A stretch of DNA of 64,000 bases from Novosphingobium sp. KCTC 2891 (GCF_025938155.1 NZ_JAPCZG010000002.1:1-64000), one strand, 5' to 3'. Positions 1 through 9,941 are shown, counted from the first letter of the stretch. Program-made: numbers and translations. Notes: a model not told the origin generated them from the letters alone.

Positions 1-334
1 CGTGCTGGGCGACATGCTGGCCGACACCCCGCTCGCCAAGATCGACGACATCGAGTTCGTCCGCACCGTGGCGGTGGCGCGCATCACCATGCCGCTGTCG
101 ATGGTCCGCCTCTCCGCCGGGCGCGAGAGCATGTCGGAAGCGACGCAGGCGCTGTGCTTCATGGCCGGCGCGAATTCGATCTTCACCGGCGACAAGCTGC
201 TCACCGCCGCCAATGCCGGCGACGATGCCGACGCGGCGATGTTCGCGCGGCTGGGCCTGAAGCCCATGGAAGGCGAGGAGCCGCTGCGCGCCATGAAGGC
301 CGTGGGCGGCTGCTCGGGCGGCTGCGCGGCCTGA
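1..334 (+). CDS. bioB: Biotin synthase BioB, C-terminal part (5' end outside window)
   Basis: This is the last ~110 residues of biotin synthase, the radical-SAM enzyme that inserts sulfur into dethiobiotin. The visible segment carries the family's C-terminal signature ([12 protein letters not shown], then a Q-A-L-C-F-x-A-G-A-N-S-I-F-x-G-D-K-L-L run). It ends in a Cys/Gly-rich tail (GGCSGGCAA) like that of other proteobacterial BioB proteins. The CxxxCxxC iron-sulfur motif must lie upstream of the window. It is followed after a few bases by bioF and heads a bioB-F-D-A operon. The reading frame is complete to its TGA at 332-334. Confidence 0.95.
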   Translation, partial: VLGDMLADTPLAKIDDIEFVRTVAVARITMPLSMVRLSAGRESMSEATQALCFMAGANSIFTGDKLLTAANAGDDADAAMFARLGLKPMEGEEPLRAMKAVGGCSGGCAA

Positions 335-348
335 ACGTGGCAACGCGC

Positions 349-1509
349 ATGACCGCGCCCGGTGCCGCCCCCGAGGCTACTGCCGCGAGCCTGTGGAAGG
401 CGCACACTGCCGATCTCGCCGCGCTGGGCGAACGCGCCCGCCTGCGGTCGCTCACCCCGCGCCGGGGCATCGACTTCGCGTCGAACGACTATCTCTCGAT
501 GTCGTCCTCGCCGCGCCTTGCGGCTGCGGTGCAGGAAGCCATCGGGCGCGGCGTGCCGCTCGGCTCGGGCGGGTCGCGGCTGCTGCGCGGCAACGATCCC
601 GAACACGAAGTGCTGGAGGCCGAAGCCGCCGCCTTCTTCGGGGCCGAGAGTGCGCTGTTCTTCTCGGCCGGATATGCCGCCAATGTCGCGCTGCTCTCCA
701 CGCTGCCGCAGAAGGGCGACCTGATCGTCCATGACGAGCTGGTCCACGCTTCGATGCACGAAGGGCTGCGCCTCACCCGCGCCACGTCGGTCTCCGCCGC
801 CCACAACGATCCGCAGGCATTCGACGACGCCGCGCGCGAATGGCGGGCCGCCGGCCACACCGGCCGCATCTGGCTGGCGTTCGAGACGCTCTATTCGATG
901 GACGGCGATTGCGCGCCGGTGGCCGACTTCGCCGAAGTGGCGCGCCGGCACGAGGCGATCATGTTCATCGACGAGGCCCATGCCACCGGTGTGTTCGGCC
1001 CCAACGGACGCGGCCTTGCCGCCGAGCTGGACGGACGGCCGGACACCATCGTCCTGCGCACCTGCGGCAAGGCGCTGGGCTGCGAAGGCGCGCTGGTGCT
1101 GGGGCCGCGCGTGGTGCGCGATTTCCTGGTCAACCGGGGCCGCCCTTTCATCTTCTCGACCGCGCCCTCGCCGCTGGTCTGCGCCGCCGTGCGTGAAGCG
1201 ATCCGGATGCTGGCCGACGAGCCCGAGCGCCGCGAACGGCTTTCCGCGCTGGTCCGTCATGCGGAAAACCGCCTGACGCCGCTGGGCGCGCTGCGCAGCG
1301 GATCGCAGATCCTGCCGCTGATCCTGCACGAGGACGCGCGCACGATGGCTGTGGCGGGCAAGCTGCAGGAAGCCGGCTTCGACGTGCGCGGCATCCGCCC
1401 GCCCACGGTGCCGCAGGGCACCAGCCGGCTGCGTATCTCGCTGACGCTGAATGCCACCCCAGGCGATGTCGATGCGCTGGCCGACGTGCTGGCGGAAGCG
1501 CTGAGATGA
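349..1509 (+). CDS. bioF: 8-amino-7-oxononanoate synthase BioF
   Basis: PLP enzyme condensing pimeloyl-ACP/CoA with L-alanine to 8-amino-7-oxononanoate, the first step of the biotin bicyclic-ring pathway. The 386-residue protein has the family's FASNDYL stretch near residue 40, [11 protein letters not shown], the [10 protein letters not shown] cofactor-binding motif and the Schiff-base lysine in TCGKALG. I chose ATG 349; an in-frame GTG at 337 would add four residues, and neither has a clear Shine-Dalgarno, as expected for translational coupling 2-14 bases after the bioB stop. Its own stop overlaps the bioD start (ATGA). Confidence 0.95.
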   Translation: MTAPGAAPEATAASLWKAHTADLAALGERARLRSLTPRRGIDFASNDYLSMSSSPRLAAAVQEAIGRGVPLGSGGSRLLRGNDPEHEVLEAEAAAFFGAESALFFSAGYAANVALLSTLPQKGDLIVHDELVHASMHEGLRLTRATSVSAAHNDPQAFDDAAREWRAAGHTGRIWLAFETLYSMDGDCAPVADFAEVARRHEAIMFIDEAHATGVFGPNGRGLAAELDGRPDTIVLRTCGKALGCEGALVLGPRVVRDFLVNRGRPFIFSTAPSPLVCAAVREAIRMLADEPERRERLSALVRHAENRLTPLGALRSGSQILPLILHEDARTMAVAGKLQEAGFDVRGIRPPTVPQGTSRLRISLTLNATPGDVDALADVLAEALR

Positions 1510-2126
1510 GCCGCTTCGTCGTCACCGGAACCGACACCGGCGTCGGCAAGACCGTGTTCTCGGCAGCCCTCGCGGGCGCGCTGGAAGCCCATTACTGGAA
1601 GCCGATCCAGTCCGGCCTCGACGAAGGCGCGGACCGGGATCACGTCGCCCGGCTGGGCGGTCTTCCGCCCGAGCGCGTGCTTCCCGAGGCCTATCTGCTG
1701 AACACGCCCTGCTCGCCCCACCGCGCGGCAGAGATCGACGGCGTCGCGATCGACATGGCGCGGCTGGCGCTGCCAGGCGCCGATCGGCTGGTGGTCGAAG
1801 GCGCAGGCGGCGCACTGGTGCCGGTCACCCGCAACACCACCTATGCCGATATCTTCGCCTGGTGGAACCTGCCGGTGATCGTCGTCGCGCGGACCACGCT
1901 GGGCACGATCAACCACAGCCTGATGACCATCGAAGTGCTGCGCGCGCGCGGGGTTGCCATCCGCGGCATCGCCTTCGTGGGCGACGAAGTGGCCGACAGC
2001 GAGATGACAATCTGCGGCATGGGCGACGTGCGCAATCTGGGCCGCCTGCCCCGGCTGGAAACGCTGGATCGCGCCAGTGTCTCTGCCGCTTTCGCCGCGC
2101 ATTTCCGCATCGAGGATTTTGCATGA
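1506..2126 (+). CDS. bioD: Dethiobiotin synthetase BioD
   Basis: ATP-dependent carboxylation of 7,8-diaminononanoate to dethiobiotin. The 206-residue protein begins with the P-loop G-T-D-T-G-V-G-K-T at residues 8-16, then YWKPIQSG (substrate-binding Lys) and the [11 protein letters not shown] motif around residue 100, the usual BioD layout and length. The start ATG overlaps the bioF stop and its own TGA overlaps the bioA start, so bioF-D-A are translationally coupled. Confidence 0.95.
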   Translation: MSRFVVTGTDTGVGKTVFSAALAGALEAHYWKPIQSGLDEGADRDHVARLGGLPPERVLPEAYLLNTPCSPHRAAEIDGVAIDMARLALPGADRLVVEGAGGALVPVTRNTTYADIFAWWNLPVIVVARTTLGTINHSLMTIEVLRARGVAIRGIAFVGDEVADSEMTICGMGDVRNLGRLPRLETLDRASVSAAFAAHFRIEDFA

Positions 2127-3376
2127 CCGGCTCGCCCGTCTGGCATCCCTTCACCCAGCACGGGCTGCAGGAACCGGTTCCCCTCGTCACCCATGCCGAC
2201 GGGGCTGCGCTCTACACGGCCGACGGGCGCCGCGTGATCGACGCGATTTCCAGCTGGTGGGTCACCACCCATGGCCATTGCCACCCGCGCATCATGGAGG
2301 CGATCCGCCGGCAGGCGGGCAAGCTGGACCAGCTGATCTTCGCCGGCTGGACGCACGAACCGGCCGAGGCGGTGGCGCGCGGGCTGGTCGAGATCATGCC
2401 GCCCGAGCTGACGCGCGTGTTCTTCTCCGACAGCGGCTCCACCTGCGTCGAAGTCGCGCTCAAGATGGCGCTGGGCTTCTGGGCGCATGAAGGTTCCGGC
2501 CGCCAGCGCATCCTGGTGATGGAACACAGCTATCATGGCGACACCATCGGCGCGATGTCGATCGGCGAGCGCGGCGTGTTCAACGCACCGTACGAGCCAT
2601 TGCTGTTCGACGTGGGCACGATCCCGTTCCCGGTGGGAGACGGCGCCAACACCATCGCCGCGCTCGAAACCGCGTGCCGGGCAAAGCCGGCCGCGTTCAT
2701 CGTCGAGCCTCTGGTGCTGGGCGCGGGTGGGATGCTGGTCTATCCGCCCGAGGTGCTGGCCGCGATGGCTAAAGTCTGCCGCCGCCACGATGTGCTGTTC
2801 ATCGCAGACGAGGTCATGACCGGCTGGGGCCGCACCGGCACGCTGCTCGCCTGCGAACAGGCCGGCGTAGCGCCCGACATCCTCTGCCTTGCCAAGGGGC
2901 TGACCGGCGGATCGATGCCGCTCGCCGTCACCATGGCGCGCGAGGAGATCTTCATGGCGCACTGGTCCACCGACCGCGCGAAGATGTTCTATCATTCGTC
3001 GAGTTACACCGCGAACCCGATTGCCTGTGCAGCCGCGGCGGAAAACCTCGCGATCTGGCGCGAGGAACCCGTGCGCGAGCGAATCGCGGCATTGGGCATC
3101 CGGCAGCAGGCGATGCTCGACCGGCTCGCCGCCCTGCCCGGCGTGCGCAACACCCGGCGCTGCGGCACCATCGCCGCGCTCGACCTCGAAGTGCCCGACG
3201 GCGGCTATCTCTCGTCGCTCGCCCCCCGGCTGATGGCCATGTTCCGCCAAGCGGACGTGCTGCTGCGCCCGCTGGGCAACACGATCTACGTGATGCCGCC
3301 CTATTGCCTCGACGAGGCCGACCACGCGCAAGTGGAAGGCGCCATCGCCGAAGCGGCGCGGACGCTGGCGGGCTAG
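2123..3376 (+). CDS. bioA: Adenosylmethionine-8-amino-7-oxononanoate aminotransferase BioA
   Basis: Class-III PLP aminotransferase making 7,8-diaminononanoate with SAM as amino donor. The 417-residue protein starts [13 protein letters not shown], a BioA hallmark, and has [10 protein letters not shown] (substrate-pocket Trp pair), [12 protein letters not shown], the [11 protein letters not shown] motif and the PLP lysine in [13 protein letters not shown]. Start ATG 2123 overlaps bioD. The stop codon overlaps the stop of the convergent PPIase gene by four bases, so the biotin operon ends here without room for a dedicated terminator. Confidence 0.95.
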   Translation: MTGSPVWHPFTQHGLQEPVPLVTHADGAALYTADGRRVIDAISSWWVTTHGHCHPRIMEAIRRQAGKLDQLIFAGWTHEPAEAVARGLVEIMPPELTRVFFSDSGSTCVEVALKMALGFWAHEGSGRQRILVMEHSYHGDTIGAMSIGERGVFNAPYEPLLFDVGTIPFPVGDGANTIAALETACRAKPAAFIVEPLVLGAGGMLVYPPEVLAAMAKVCRRHDVLFIADEVMTGWGRTGTLLACEQAGVAPDILCLAKGLTGGSMPLAVTMAREEIFMAHWSTDRAKMFYHSSSYTANPIACAAAAENLAIWREEPVRERIAALGIRQQAMLDRLAALPGVRNTRRCGTIAALDLEVPDGGYLSSLAPRLMAMFRQADVLLRPLGNTIYVMPPYCLDEADHAQVEGAIAEAARTLAG

Positions 3377-4074
3377 TTCGCGAGCGGTGAAGCGGGGGGT
3401 GACGGCGGCGCTGCGGGAAGCGCTATCCGGCGCACGGTCAGCACTTTCACCGGCTTCTCCAGCATCTGCCCCTTGAGCGCGCCTTCGCCGGCGGTGGCGG
3501 AGATCGGCGCATCCCAGATCCGGCGCACCGTGTCCATGCCCTCCACCACGTGACCGAACGCAGCATAGCCCGCCTGCGCCTCAGGGTTGGTGGAATCGGG
3601 CTGCGCGTCCAGCCCTTGCATGTCCGACAGCAGAATCGAGAAATCGCCAGTCGCCGTGCCGGGGGCATAGCGCGCCATCGAGATCGTGCCGGCCTTGTGC
3701 AGCACGCCGGTCACGTTCGTCGGCTCATGCGCGATAGGCTTGAGCACGCGCTTCGGATCGCCGCGCACGCCCGCCTGCACCAGCCCGTTGGGCGGAGTGC
3801 CCCAGTCGAGATGCATCGCCCGGTAGAACACGATCCCGTCGAAGCGCTTCTGATCGACATAGCGCAGGAAGTTCGCCGTGCTGACCGGCGCGTGCTTGCC
3901 ATCGAGATCGAGGACGATGGTGCCCGCTTCGGTGGTCATCGCGACCCGCTCGGTGTCGTGCAGGACGGGTTCGGGTAGCGGCGGGGCGGGGTGGGGAGCG
4001 GCTTTGCGCGGCGCGGCCGCAGAAAGGGCGATCAACAGCGGAAGCGCGGCGGCAAGAACGAATCGACGGTTCAT
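3373..4074 (-). CDS. Exported cyclophilin-type peptidyl-prolyl cis-trans isomerase
   Basis: Cyclophilin-fold proline isomerase, probably periplasmic. The 233-residue protein opens with MNRRFVLAAALPLLIAL, a Sec-type signal peptide, followed by a Pro/Ala-rich linker. The catalytic core runs from about residue 45: TTEAGTIVLDLDGKHAPVSTANFL, then F-D-G-I-V-F-Y-R-A, and A-G-T-I-S-M-A-R. The usual FHR appears as FYR and the core carries an insertion (DWGTPPNGLVQAG), typical of the divergent periplasmic cyclophilins of alphaproteobacteria. It sits between the convergent biotin operon and the ADH gene and has no obvious functional tie to either. Confidence 0.88.
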   Translation of the reverse strand: MNRRFVLAAALPLLIALSAAAPRKAAPHPAPPLPEPVLHDTERVAMTTEAGTIVLDLDGKHAPVSTANFLRYVDQKRFDGIVFYRAMHLDWGTPPNGLVQAGVRGDPKRVLKPIAHEPTNVTGVLHKAGTISMARYAPGTATGDFSILLSDMQGLDAQPDSTNPEAQAGYAAFGHVVEGMDTVRRIWDAPISATAGEGALKGQMLEKPVKVLTVRRIALPAAPPSPPASPLAN

Positions 4075-4154
4075 CGCTCGATGCTGCCCGAGCCGGCGCG
4101 CACTTTCCAGCCTCGGTGCGGCGCCTGGCCAAGGCGAGGAACAGCGTGGGAACG

Positions 4155-4183
4155 GGAGCGGCAGGCCACGGGCCGGCCGCTCC
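4155..4183 (-). terminator. Hairpin downstream of the ADH gene (possible operon end)
   Basis: The arms GGAGCGGC (4155-4162) and GCCGCTCC (4176-4183) are a perfect inverted repeat with further G/C complementarity inside. It lies 26-54 bases past the stop of the last gene of the leftward acyl-CoA operon. No T-tract follows in the leftward direction, so it may be a Rho-dependent end or a 3' stabilising stem. Confidence 0.3.
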
Positions 4184-4208
4184 TTTCGTCTGCCAGTGCG
4201 GCCATTCG

Positions 4209-5249
4209 TCAGTCCGGCAGCATCACCATCTTGAGCGCGCCTGCCTCGCGCGCCTCGAACAGGCGATAGGCCTCGGCACCCTGCGACAGCGGCATCCGGT
4301 GGCTGATGTAGCGCTCCGGCCGCAGGCGCCCCGATTGCACCAGCGGGAACAGCGCGGGCAGTTCCTCGGGCACAGAACAGGTACCGGTGCGGAAGGTCAG
4401 CCCCGCCGCGAACGCGCGCTCCAGCGGGAACGGGAAGCGGCGCGACTGCTGCACCCCGATCACCGAGACGGTTCCACGCGGGCGCACCAGCCGCAGCGCG
4501 AAATCGACCGTCTTGTCGCTGCCGACCACTTCGATGGCGCAATCGAGCTTGCGGCCGTGCGTGTCTTCCTTGATCCGCTCCATCGCCTCGTCCGGGTGGA
4601 GCGCGATGGCGCCCGATTCCTCGGCCAGCGCGCGGCGTTCGGCGATGGGGTCGATCGCATAGACCACGTGCGCGCCCATCACGAAAGCGCTGTCCACCGC
4701 CATCAGCCCGATGGGGCCAAGACCGACCACCGCCACGCTCGATCCGGGCACGATGTCCGCCATGCGTGCGCCGTACCACGCGGTCGCCAGCGCGTCGGTC
4801 ATCATCAGCGCCTGCTCGGCGTCGACGCCGTCCGGGATTTTCACCGCATTCATGTCGGCGGCGGGCACGCGCACCGCTTCGGCCTGCGACCCCTGGAGCT
4901 TGGCGGAAAGTCCGTAGCAGCCCGCCCCGTTGTTCTCGCACAGGTTGACCACCCCGGCGAGGCAGGCGCGGCACGCGCCGCAGCCGACTGCCGCCGGGAT
5001 CATCACCTTGTCGCCTGCCTTCAGCCGGTGGACGCCCCGGCCAACTTCGACCACTTCGCCCACGGCCTCGTGGCCGACACAGAAGCCGACGTCCTCGGAA
5101 AAGCCGTGGCCGTGGTAGATGTGCAGATCCGATCCGCAGATCGAGCAGGCATCGACCTTGATGATCGCATCGCGGTCCGACAGGAGCGCAGGATCGTCCA
5201 TGCTCTCGTGCCGGATGTCGCGTTCGCCGTAATAACGCAGGGCCTTCAT
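4209..5249 (-). CDS. Zinc-dependent medium-chain alcohol dehydrogenase
   Basis: NAD(P)-dependent MDR-family dehydrogenase of 346 residues. The catalytic-zinc ligands are visible as C-S-I-C-G-S-D near residue 37 and G-H-E near residue 60. The structural zinc has the four-Cys pattern GCGACRACLAG...C (C-x2-C-x2-C-x7-C). The Rossmann motif VVGLGPIGLMA lies around residue 170. It is the last gene of the leftward operon with the acyl-CoA ligase, ACAD, SDR and kinase (gap 13 bases, Shine-Dalgarno GAGGGAAGG), so it probably oxidises an alcohol or hydroxy intermediate of that pathway. The exact substrate cannot be told from sequence. Confidence 0.9.
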   Translation of the reverse strand: MKALRYYGERDIRHESMDDPALLSDRDAIIKVDACSICGSDLHIYHGHGFSEDVGFCVGHEAVGEVVEVGRGVHRLKAGDKVMIPAAVGCGACRACLAGVVNLCENNGAGCYGLSAKLQGSQAEAVRVPAADMNAVKIPDGVDAEQALMMTDALATAWYGARMADIVPGSSVAVVGLGPIGLMAVDSAFVMGAHVVYAIDPIAERRALAEESGAIALHPDEAMERIKEDTHGRKLDCAIEVVGSDKTVDFALRLVRPRGTVSVIGVQQSRRFPFPLERAFAAGLTFRTGTCSVPEELPALFPLVQSGRLRPERYISHRMPLSQGAEAYRLFEAREAGALKMVMLPD

Positions 5250-5262
5250 CGCTTGCCTTCCC

Positions 5263-6810
5263 TCAGATCGCGCGTTCGCGCCCGGCCCAGAAGGGCTCGC
5301 GCAGCTTGCGCTTGAAAATCTTGCCCGAATCCTCGCGCGGCAGGCTGTCGGCGAAGTCGATCCGGCGCGGCACCTTGTAGGCGGTCATCACCCTGCGCAG
5401 CTCTGCCTTGAGGTCGTCGGCGTGCAGGGTCACGCCTGGCATCGGCTGGACCACCGCCATCACGCTTTCGCCGAATTCCTCGTCGGGAATGCCGAACACC
5501 GCGCAATCGGCGACGCCGGGCAGCTTGTGCAGTTCGGCCTCGATCTCGGCCGGGTAGATGTTCGCCCCGCCCGAAATGATCATGTCGTTCTTGCGGTCGC
5601 ACAGATAGAGGAAGCCATCGGCATCGAAATAGCCGACATCGCCCGGCGTGATGAGGCCATACTTTTCCATCGCCGCGCGCTTTTCAGGCGCGTTCTGGTA
5701 GGTGAAGTCGCTGCCATGGCGCCCGCGTCCGATCACTTCGCCGATCGTGCCCGGCGGAACGTCGTTGCCCGCCTCGTCCACCACGCGCAGATCGACGCCG
5801 GGCATGATCCTGCCCACCGAACCGGGGTGCGCCAGCCATTCTTCCGAAGTCAGGCTGGTGACGTTGCCCATCTCGGTCGAGCCGTAATATTCGTTGATCA
5901 CCGGCCCCCACCATTCGATCATCGCACGCTTGACCGGCGGCGGGCAGGGCGCGGCGGCGTGCGTGATGAAGCGCAGCGAGGACAGGTCGTACTTGCGCTT
6001 CACCTCTTCCGGCAGGCGCAGCAGGCGGTTGAACATGATCGGCACCATGTTGAGGTGCGTGATCTTCTCCCGCTCGATCAGTTGCAGCAATTCCTCGGCA
6101 TCGAAGCGCGGACAGATCACCACGTTGGCGCCCAGCCGGATCGAGAAGGCCGAATGCGCATTGGGCGCGGAGTGGTAGACCGGGCCGATCACGGCGGTGG
6201 TGATGCTGTCGGGCGCGGCGCGGCCCTCGATCACGTCCATGTAGCCATAGGAGCGCGCGAGCATCATGTTGACCGCCTCGCCCTGTTCAGGCGTGAACGG
6301 CGCGCGGCGCACGCCCTTGGGGCGGCCGGTGGTGCCAGAGGTGTAGATGATCGACGACAGCGGCGGCTGCGGTTCGCCCGCAAACTGCGCGGCGGCATCG
6401 ACCAGCTTGCCCCACAACGGCGCGCCTGCGGGCAAGGTGGTTTCGGGCAGGCCGTAAGCGGCGCGCACTTCGGGCGGGGTGTCCACGATCACCACGGCAA
6501 GGCCCTCGGGCACGGCCTCTGCAATCGGCGGCAGCAGATCGGCGTGGATGATCAGCAGCTTCACCGCGCTGTCGCGCAGCAGGTAGCCCGCTTCATCGGG
6601 CGTATAGTGCCAGTTCACCGGCACGGGGTAGGCGCCGAGCATCCCGGCGGCAAAGACGGCTTCGAAATAGGCGAGGTCGTTGCGCAGATAGAGCGCGACG
6701 CCATCGCCCGGCACGATGCCGAAGTCCTGCAGCACGGTCGCCGCCTTGCGCGCGCGTGCGTCGAACTGCTCCGGCGTCAGCGTCTGGTCGCCGCTCTTGA
6801 TCCAGCCCAT
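5263..6810 (-). CDS. Acyl-CoA synthetase (AMP-dependent ligase)
   Basis: ANL-superfamily ligase of 515 residues that activates a carboxylic acid to its acyl-CoA via an acyl-adenylate. The P-loop-like signature I-I-Y-T-S-G-T-T-G-R-P-K-G lies near residue 160, YYGSTEMG near 290, the Y-x-x-G-D motif (YGLITPGDVGYFD) around 390 and the C-terminal catalytic lysine in LPREDSGKIFKRKL. It is preceded by a GGGAGAGAG Shine-Dalgarno. In the operon it most likely supplies the CoA thioester used by the ACAD and kinase. Fatty, levulinic-type or other short/medium acids are all possible. Confidence 0.92.
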   Translation of the reverse strand: MGWIKSGDQTLTPEQFDARARKAATVLQDFGIVPGDGVALYLRNDLAYFEAVFAAGMLGAYPVPVNWHYTPDEAGYLLRDSAVKLLIIHADLLPPIAEAVPEGLAVVIVDTPPEVRAAYGLPETTLPAGAPLWGKLVDAAAQFAGEPQPPLSSIIYTSGTTGRPKGVRRAPFTPEQGEAVNMMLARSYGYMDVIEGRAAPDSITTAVIGPVYHSAPNAHSAFSIRLGANVVICPRFDAEELLQLIEREKITHLNMVPIMFNRLLRLPEEVKRKYDLSSLRFITHAAAPCPPPVKRAMIEWWGPVINEYYGSTEMGNVTSLTSEEWLAHPGSVGRIMPGVDLRVVDEAGNDVPPGTIGEVIGRGRHGSDFTYQNAPEKRAAMEKYGLITPGDVGYFDADGFLYLCDRKNDMIISGGANIYPAEIEAELHKLPGVADCAVFGIPDEEFGESVMAVVQPMPGVTLHADDLKAELRRVMTAYKVPRRIDFADSLPREDSGKIFKRKLREPFWAGRERAI

Positions 6811-6887
6811 CGTCTCTCTCCCGCAGATCGTGTGGCGAAGGCCGGAAGCGCCCGCAGCGCCTCCGGCCCTCGACCGGTCAGGTCAGG

Positions 6888-8114
6888 TCAGCGTGCGTTG
6901 CTGCGCACGTATTCCTGGATCTTCTGCTTGCCGAGCTGGCTCATGTGGACTTCTTCGGGTCCATCGGTGAGGCGCACGAAGCGGTTGAGCGTGAAGAACG
7001 AGGCCACCGGGGTGTCCCCGCTCACGCCCATGCCGCCGTGGACCTGGATCGCGCGGTCGCACACCGTCTGCGCCATGGTGGGGGCGACGACCTTGATCGC
7101 GGCGATCAGGTCCTTCGCCACCTTGTTGCCATAGCGGTCCATCGCATCGGCAGCCTTGAGCGTCAGCAGGCGGGCCATTTCGACTTCGCAGAAGCTGCGG
7201 GCGACGTCCTGGCGGATGCTCGACTGGTCAGCCAGCTTCTTGCCGAAGGCGACGCGGCTGTCGGCGCGGCGGGCCATGAATTCCAGCGCGCGCTGGGCCT
7301 GACCGATCGAGCGCATGCAGTGGTGGATGCGGCCCGGCCCGAGGCGCCCTTGCGCGATTTCGAAGCCCCGGCCTTCGCCCAGGATCAGGTTTCCGGCCGG
7401 AACGCGCACGTTGTCGAAGCGCAGCTCGCATTCGCCGCCGGGCGAATTGTGCGAACCGAACACCGACAGGTGGCGCACGATGGTGATGCCCGGAGTCTTG
7501 GGTTCGACCAGGATCTGCGAGTGCTGGGTGTGGCGATCGCCATCGAAGCGGCTCTTGCCCATCACGATCCAGATGTCGCAACGCGGGTGCATCGCGTTGG
7601 AAATCCACCACTTGCGCCCGTTGAGCACGTAGTCGTCGCCATCGCGGATGATCGACAGTTCAAGGTTGGTGGCGTCCGACGAGGCGACCTGCGGTTCGGT
7701 CATCACGTAGGCCGAGCGGATTTCGCCATCGAGCAGCGGCTTGAGCCACTTTTCCTGCTGCTCCGGGCTGCCGAACTTGGCCAGCACTTCCATGTTGCCG
7801 GTATCGGGGGCCGAGCAGTTGAACACCTGGCTCGACCACGGCACGCGGCCGAAGATTTCCGCCAGCGGGGCATATTCGAGATTGGTCAGGCCGGGCGAGA
7901 GTTCGCCATATTCGTGGGGCAGGAACAGGTTCCACAGGCCGAGCGCCTTGGCCTTGGCCTTGAGCGCCTCCATGCCGGGCCATTCCTTCCAGAGGTTGTT
8001 CTGGTCGTGGACGAAGTCGGTATAGGCCTGTTCGTTGGGATAGATGTGTTCATCCATGAAGGCTTCGATCTGCGCGATCAGGCCCTTCACCTTGTCGGTA
8101 TGTTCGAAAATCAT
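6888..8114 (-). CDS. Acyl-CoA dehydrogenase, ACAD10/11-like subgroup
   Basis: FAD acyl-CoA dehydrogenase fold, 408 residues. Visible landmarks are YVMTEPQVASSDATNLE (FAD/substrate region), GRKWWISNA, the FGKKLADQSSIRQDVA helix and the C-terminal Q-V-H-G-G-M-G-V-S-G-D-T motif. The start at 8114 has an AGAGG Shine-Dalgarno; an upstream extension of the frame lacks one. Its close neighbour two genes upstream is an APH-like kinase; the same pairing is fused in eukaryotic ACAD10/11 and split in the bacterial lva (levulinate) operon, where the ACAD partner acts on a 4-phospho-acyl-CoA. A plain beta-oxidation dehydrogenase remains possible. Confidence 0.88.
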   Translation of the reverse strand: MIFEHTDKVKGLIAQIEAFMDEHIYPNEQAYTDFVHDQNNLWKEWPGMEALKAKAKALGLWNLFLPHEYGELSPGLTNLEYAPLAEIFGRVPWSSQVFNCSAPDTGNMEVLAKFGSPEQQEKWLKPLLDGEIRSAYVMTEPQVASSDATNLELSIIRDGDDYVLNGRKWWISNAMHPRCDIWIVMGKSRFDGDRHTQHSQILVEPKTPGITIVRHLSVFGSHNSPGGECELRFDNVRVPAGNLILGEGRGFEIAQGRLGPGRIHHCMRSIGQAQRALEFMARRADSRVAFGKKLADQSSIRQDVARSFCEVEMARLLTLKAADAMDRYGNKVAKDLIAAIKVVAPTMAQTVCDRAIQVHGGMGVSGDTPVASFFTLNRFVRLTDGPEEVHMSQLGKQKIQEYVRSNAR

Positions 8115-8139
8115 CGTTGGTGCCTCTTTTCGGAAAAAG

Positions 8140-8877
8140 TCAGAGTGAAAGGCCGCCGTCGACCACGAGCGTGTGGCCGGTGACGTAGGATGCGAGCGGG
8201 CTGGCAAGGAAGATCGCCGCGCCCGCCATGTCTTCGGGGGTACCCGCGCGGCGCTGGGCGATGGCGGCCAGCGCGCCTTCCAGTCGCTGCGGGTTCCGGG
8301 TGGTAACGCGGGTCAGTTTGGTGTCGACCAGGCCGGGCGCGAGACCGTTCACGCGAATGCCGTCGGCGGCAAAGGCCTGCCCCAGCGTCTTGGTCAGGCT
8401 GATCGCGCCGGCCTTCGACGCGGCATAGGCGGGGTTGCCGATATTGGCCTTCAGCCCCGAGATCGAGCTGACGATCACGATCGATCCCTGCGTTTGCGAC
8501 AGCGCACCGCGGAACTTGCGCGCGCAGTGCATCAGGCTGTCGAGATTGACCGCCATGACCCGGTCCCAGCCCTCGCGCTCGAACTCGCCGCGGCGGTAGA
8601 CCACCGTGCCCTGGCACAGGATCAGCACGTCCAGCCCGTCGAACGGAGCCGGCGCCGCCTCGATCGCATCGGGATCGCCCACGTCGACGCAGGTATAGCC
8701 AAGGCCCGCCAGGTCCGAGCCATCGGCCGGATCATAGTCCTCTGCCTTGGCCCGCGTGCCCCAGACGTGAACGTCTGCACCGCGCATCCGGAAACCATGG
8801 GCTATGCCGTTGCCGATGCCGCTGGAGCCGCCCACGACCAGCACTTTCCTGCCGGTGAAATCGGTATCGTCGATCAT
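8140..8877 (-). CDS. SDR family oxidoreductase
   Basis: Short-chain dehydrogenase/reductase, 245 residues from ATG 8877. It has the Rossmann motif G-G-S-S-G-I-G-N-G-I near residue 16, an N-L-D-S-L helix, catalytic Ser in SSISG, and the Y-A-A-S-K active-site pair, ending in the classical TGHTLVVDGG. I chose 8877 because a GAGAGGA Shine-Dalgarno lies 11 bases upstream. A GTG at 8901 would overlap the kinase stop and add eight residues. In the operon it likely oxidises or reduces a 3-hydroxyacyl or ketone intermediate, comparable in position to LvaD of levulinate catabolism. Confidence 0.9.
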   Translation of the reverse strand: MIDDTDFTGRKVLVVGGSSGIGNGIAHGFRMRGADVHVWGTRAKAEDYDPADGSDLAGLGYTCVDVGDPDAIEAAPAPFDGLDVLILCQGTVVYRRGEFEREGWDRVMAVNLDSLMHCARKFRGALSQTQGSIVIVSSISGLKANIGNPAYAASKAGAISLTKTLGQAFAADGIRVNGLAPGLVDTKLTRVTTRNPQRLEGALAAIAQRRAGTPEDMAGAAIFLASPLASYVTGHTLVVDGGLSL

Positions 8878-8897
8878 GCGAAAAGCTGTCCTCTCTC

Positions 8898-9941
8898 TCA
8901 CCCGATCCGGCGCAACGCGCGCTCGAACAGGTCGATGGTGTGGGCGTGGAGCCGGTCGCCGATCTCGCGCGGGGCCTTGCCGGCGCAGGCGCGGGCGTTC
9001 GATCCTTCAAGGATGATGCCCAGCTTGTAGCAGGCCATCACCGCGAACCAGTCGAAGTGGGCAAGATCGCGCCCGGTCTGCTGGCCATAGCGAGCGACCA
9101 GCTCGTCGATCGTGGCGAAGCCGTCCCACGGCGTGATCGCCACGTCGGTCGCGCGCGGGCGGCCTTCCTCGGGCCAGGTCGCGGCCAGCCAGCCGAGGTC
9201 GAGCAACGGATCCCCGATGGTGCACAGTTCCCAGTCGACCACCGCGGCAAGTTCGCCGCTGTCGTGGCGGAACATCACGTTGCCGAAGTGAAAATCGCCG
9301 TGGATGATACCGGGCTGGAAGCTGGGCGGGATATGATCCTCCAGCCAGCGCGCCACCTTGTCGACGCCGGGGATCGCCTGCGGTCCGGTCCAGCCGGGAA
9401 ATTCCTCGTAGCTCTTGAGCTGCGAGGCCCAGCGGCCCACCTGCCGGCCCAGCCAGTTGTCGAGCTTGCCGAAATCCGAGAGGCCAACGGCCTGGTAATC
9501 CACCTTGCTCAGCGCGGCGATGGCATCGACCATGGCGAGGCCCATGCGGTGGCGCACCGCCGCATCGCCCGCGTGCAGCGGCTCCAGCCCCTGCGCCGCG
9601 TTGAAGCCGTCGATCGGCTCCATCAGATAGAACGCCGCGCCCAGTACGCTGTCGTCCGGGCAGGCCGCGATCAGGCCGGGGTGCGGCACATCGGTGCCCG
9701 CCAGCGCGGCCAGCGCGCGTGCCTCGCGGCGCATCGTCTCGTTGGAATTGGCGCGCAGGTGCGGCGGGGGGCGCCGCAGCACATAGGTGCGCCCGGCACG
9801 GCCGAATCGCAGCAGGATGTTCTGCGTGCCGCCCGAAAGCTGCTCCACCGCCTCGAGCGGGCCATGGCCCAGCCCCTCGCGGTCCATCCATGCCACAAGC
9901 GCAGCCAGGTCCACACCGGCGATCGCATCCGCCTCGCTCAC
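8898..9941 (-). CDS. APH-type phosphotransferase (acyl-CoA kinase candidate)
   Basis: Aminoglycoside-phosphotransferase-fold kinase, 347 residues, first gene of the leftward operon. The Brenner catalytic motif H-G-D-F-H-F-G-N, the metal-binding D-W-E and an N-terminal GGTQNILLRF nucleotide loop are intact. Proteins of this group next to ACADs phosphorylate hydroxyacyl-CoAs rather than antibiotics (family knowledge from ACAD10/11 and LvaA). Start GTG 9941 has a very good GGAGG Shine-Dalgarno. It is transcribed from the promoter at 9996-10024, which overlaps the TetR-type operator. Resistance is unlikely in this context. Confidence 0.88.
   Translation of the reverse strand: MSEADAIAGVDLAALVAWMDREGLGHGPLEAVEQLSGGTQNILLRFGRAGRTYVLRRPPPHLRANSNETMRREARALAALAGTDVPHPGLIAACPDDSVLGAAFYLMEPIDGFNAAQGLEPLHAGDAAVRHRMGLAMVDAIAALSKVDYQAVGLSDFGKLDNWLGRQVGRWASQLKSYEEFPGWTGPQAIPGVDKVARWLEDHIPPSFQPGIIHGDFHFGNVMFRHDSGELAAVVDWELCTIGDPLLDLGWLAATWPEEGRPRATDVAITPWDGFATIDELVARYGQQTGRDLAHFDWFAVMACYKLGIILEGSNARACAGKAPREIGDRLHAHTIDLFERALRRIG

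Noticed and set aside
5422..7134. A 570-residue plus-strand frame
   Set aside because: Antisense to the acyl-CoA ligase; composition of a shadow frame.
8898..9941. Aminoglycoside resistance gene
   Set aside because: The APH fold is shared with acyl-CoA kinases, and the operon is catabolic.
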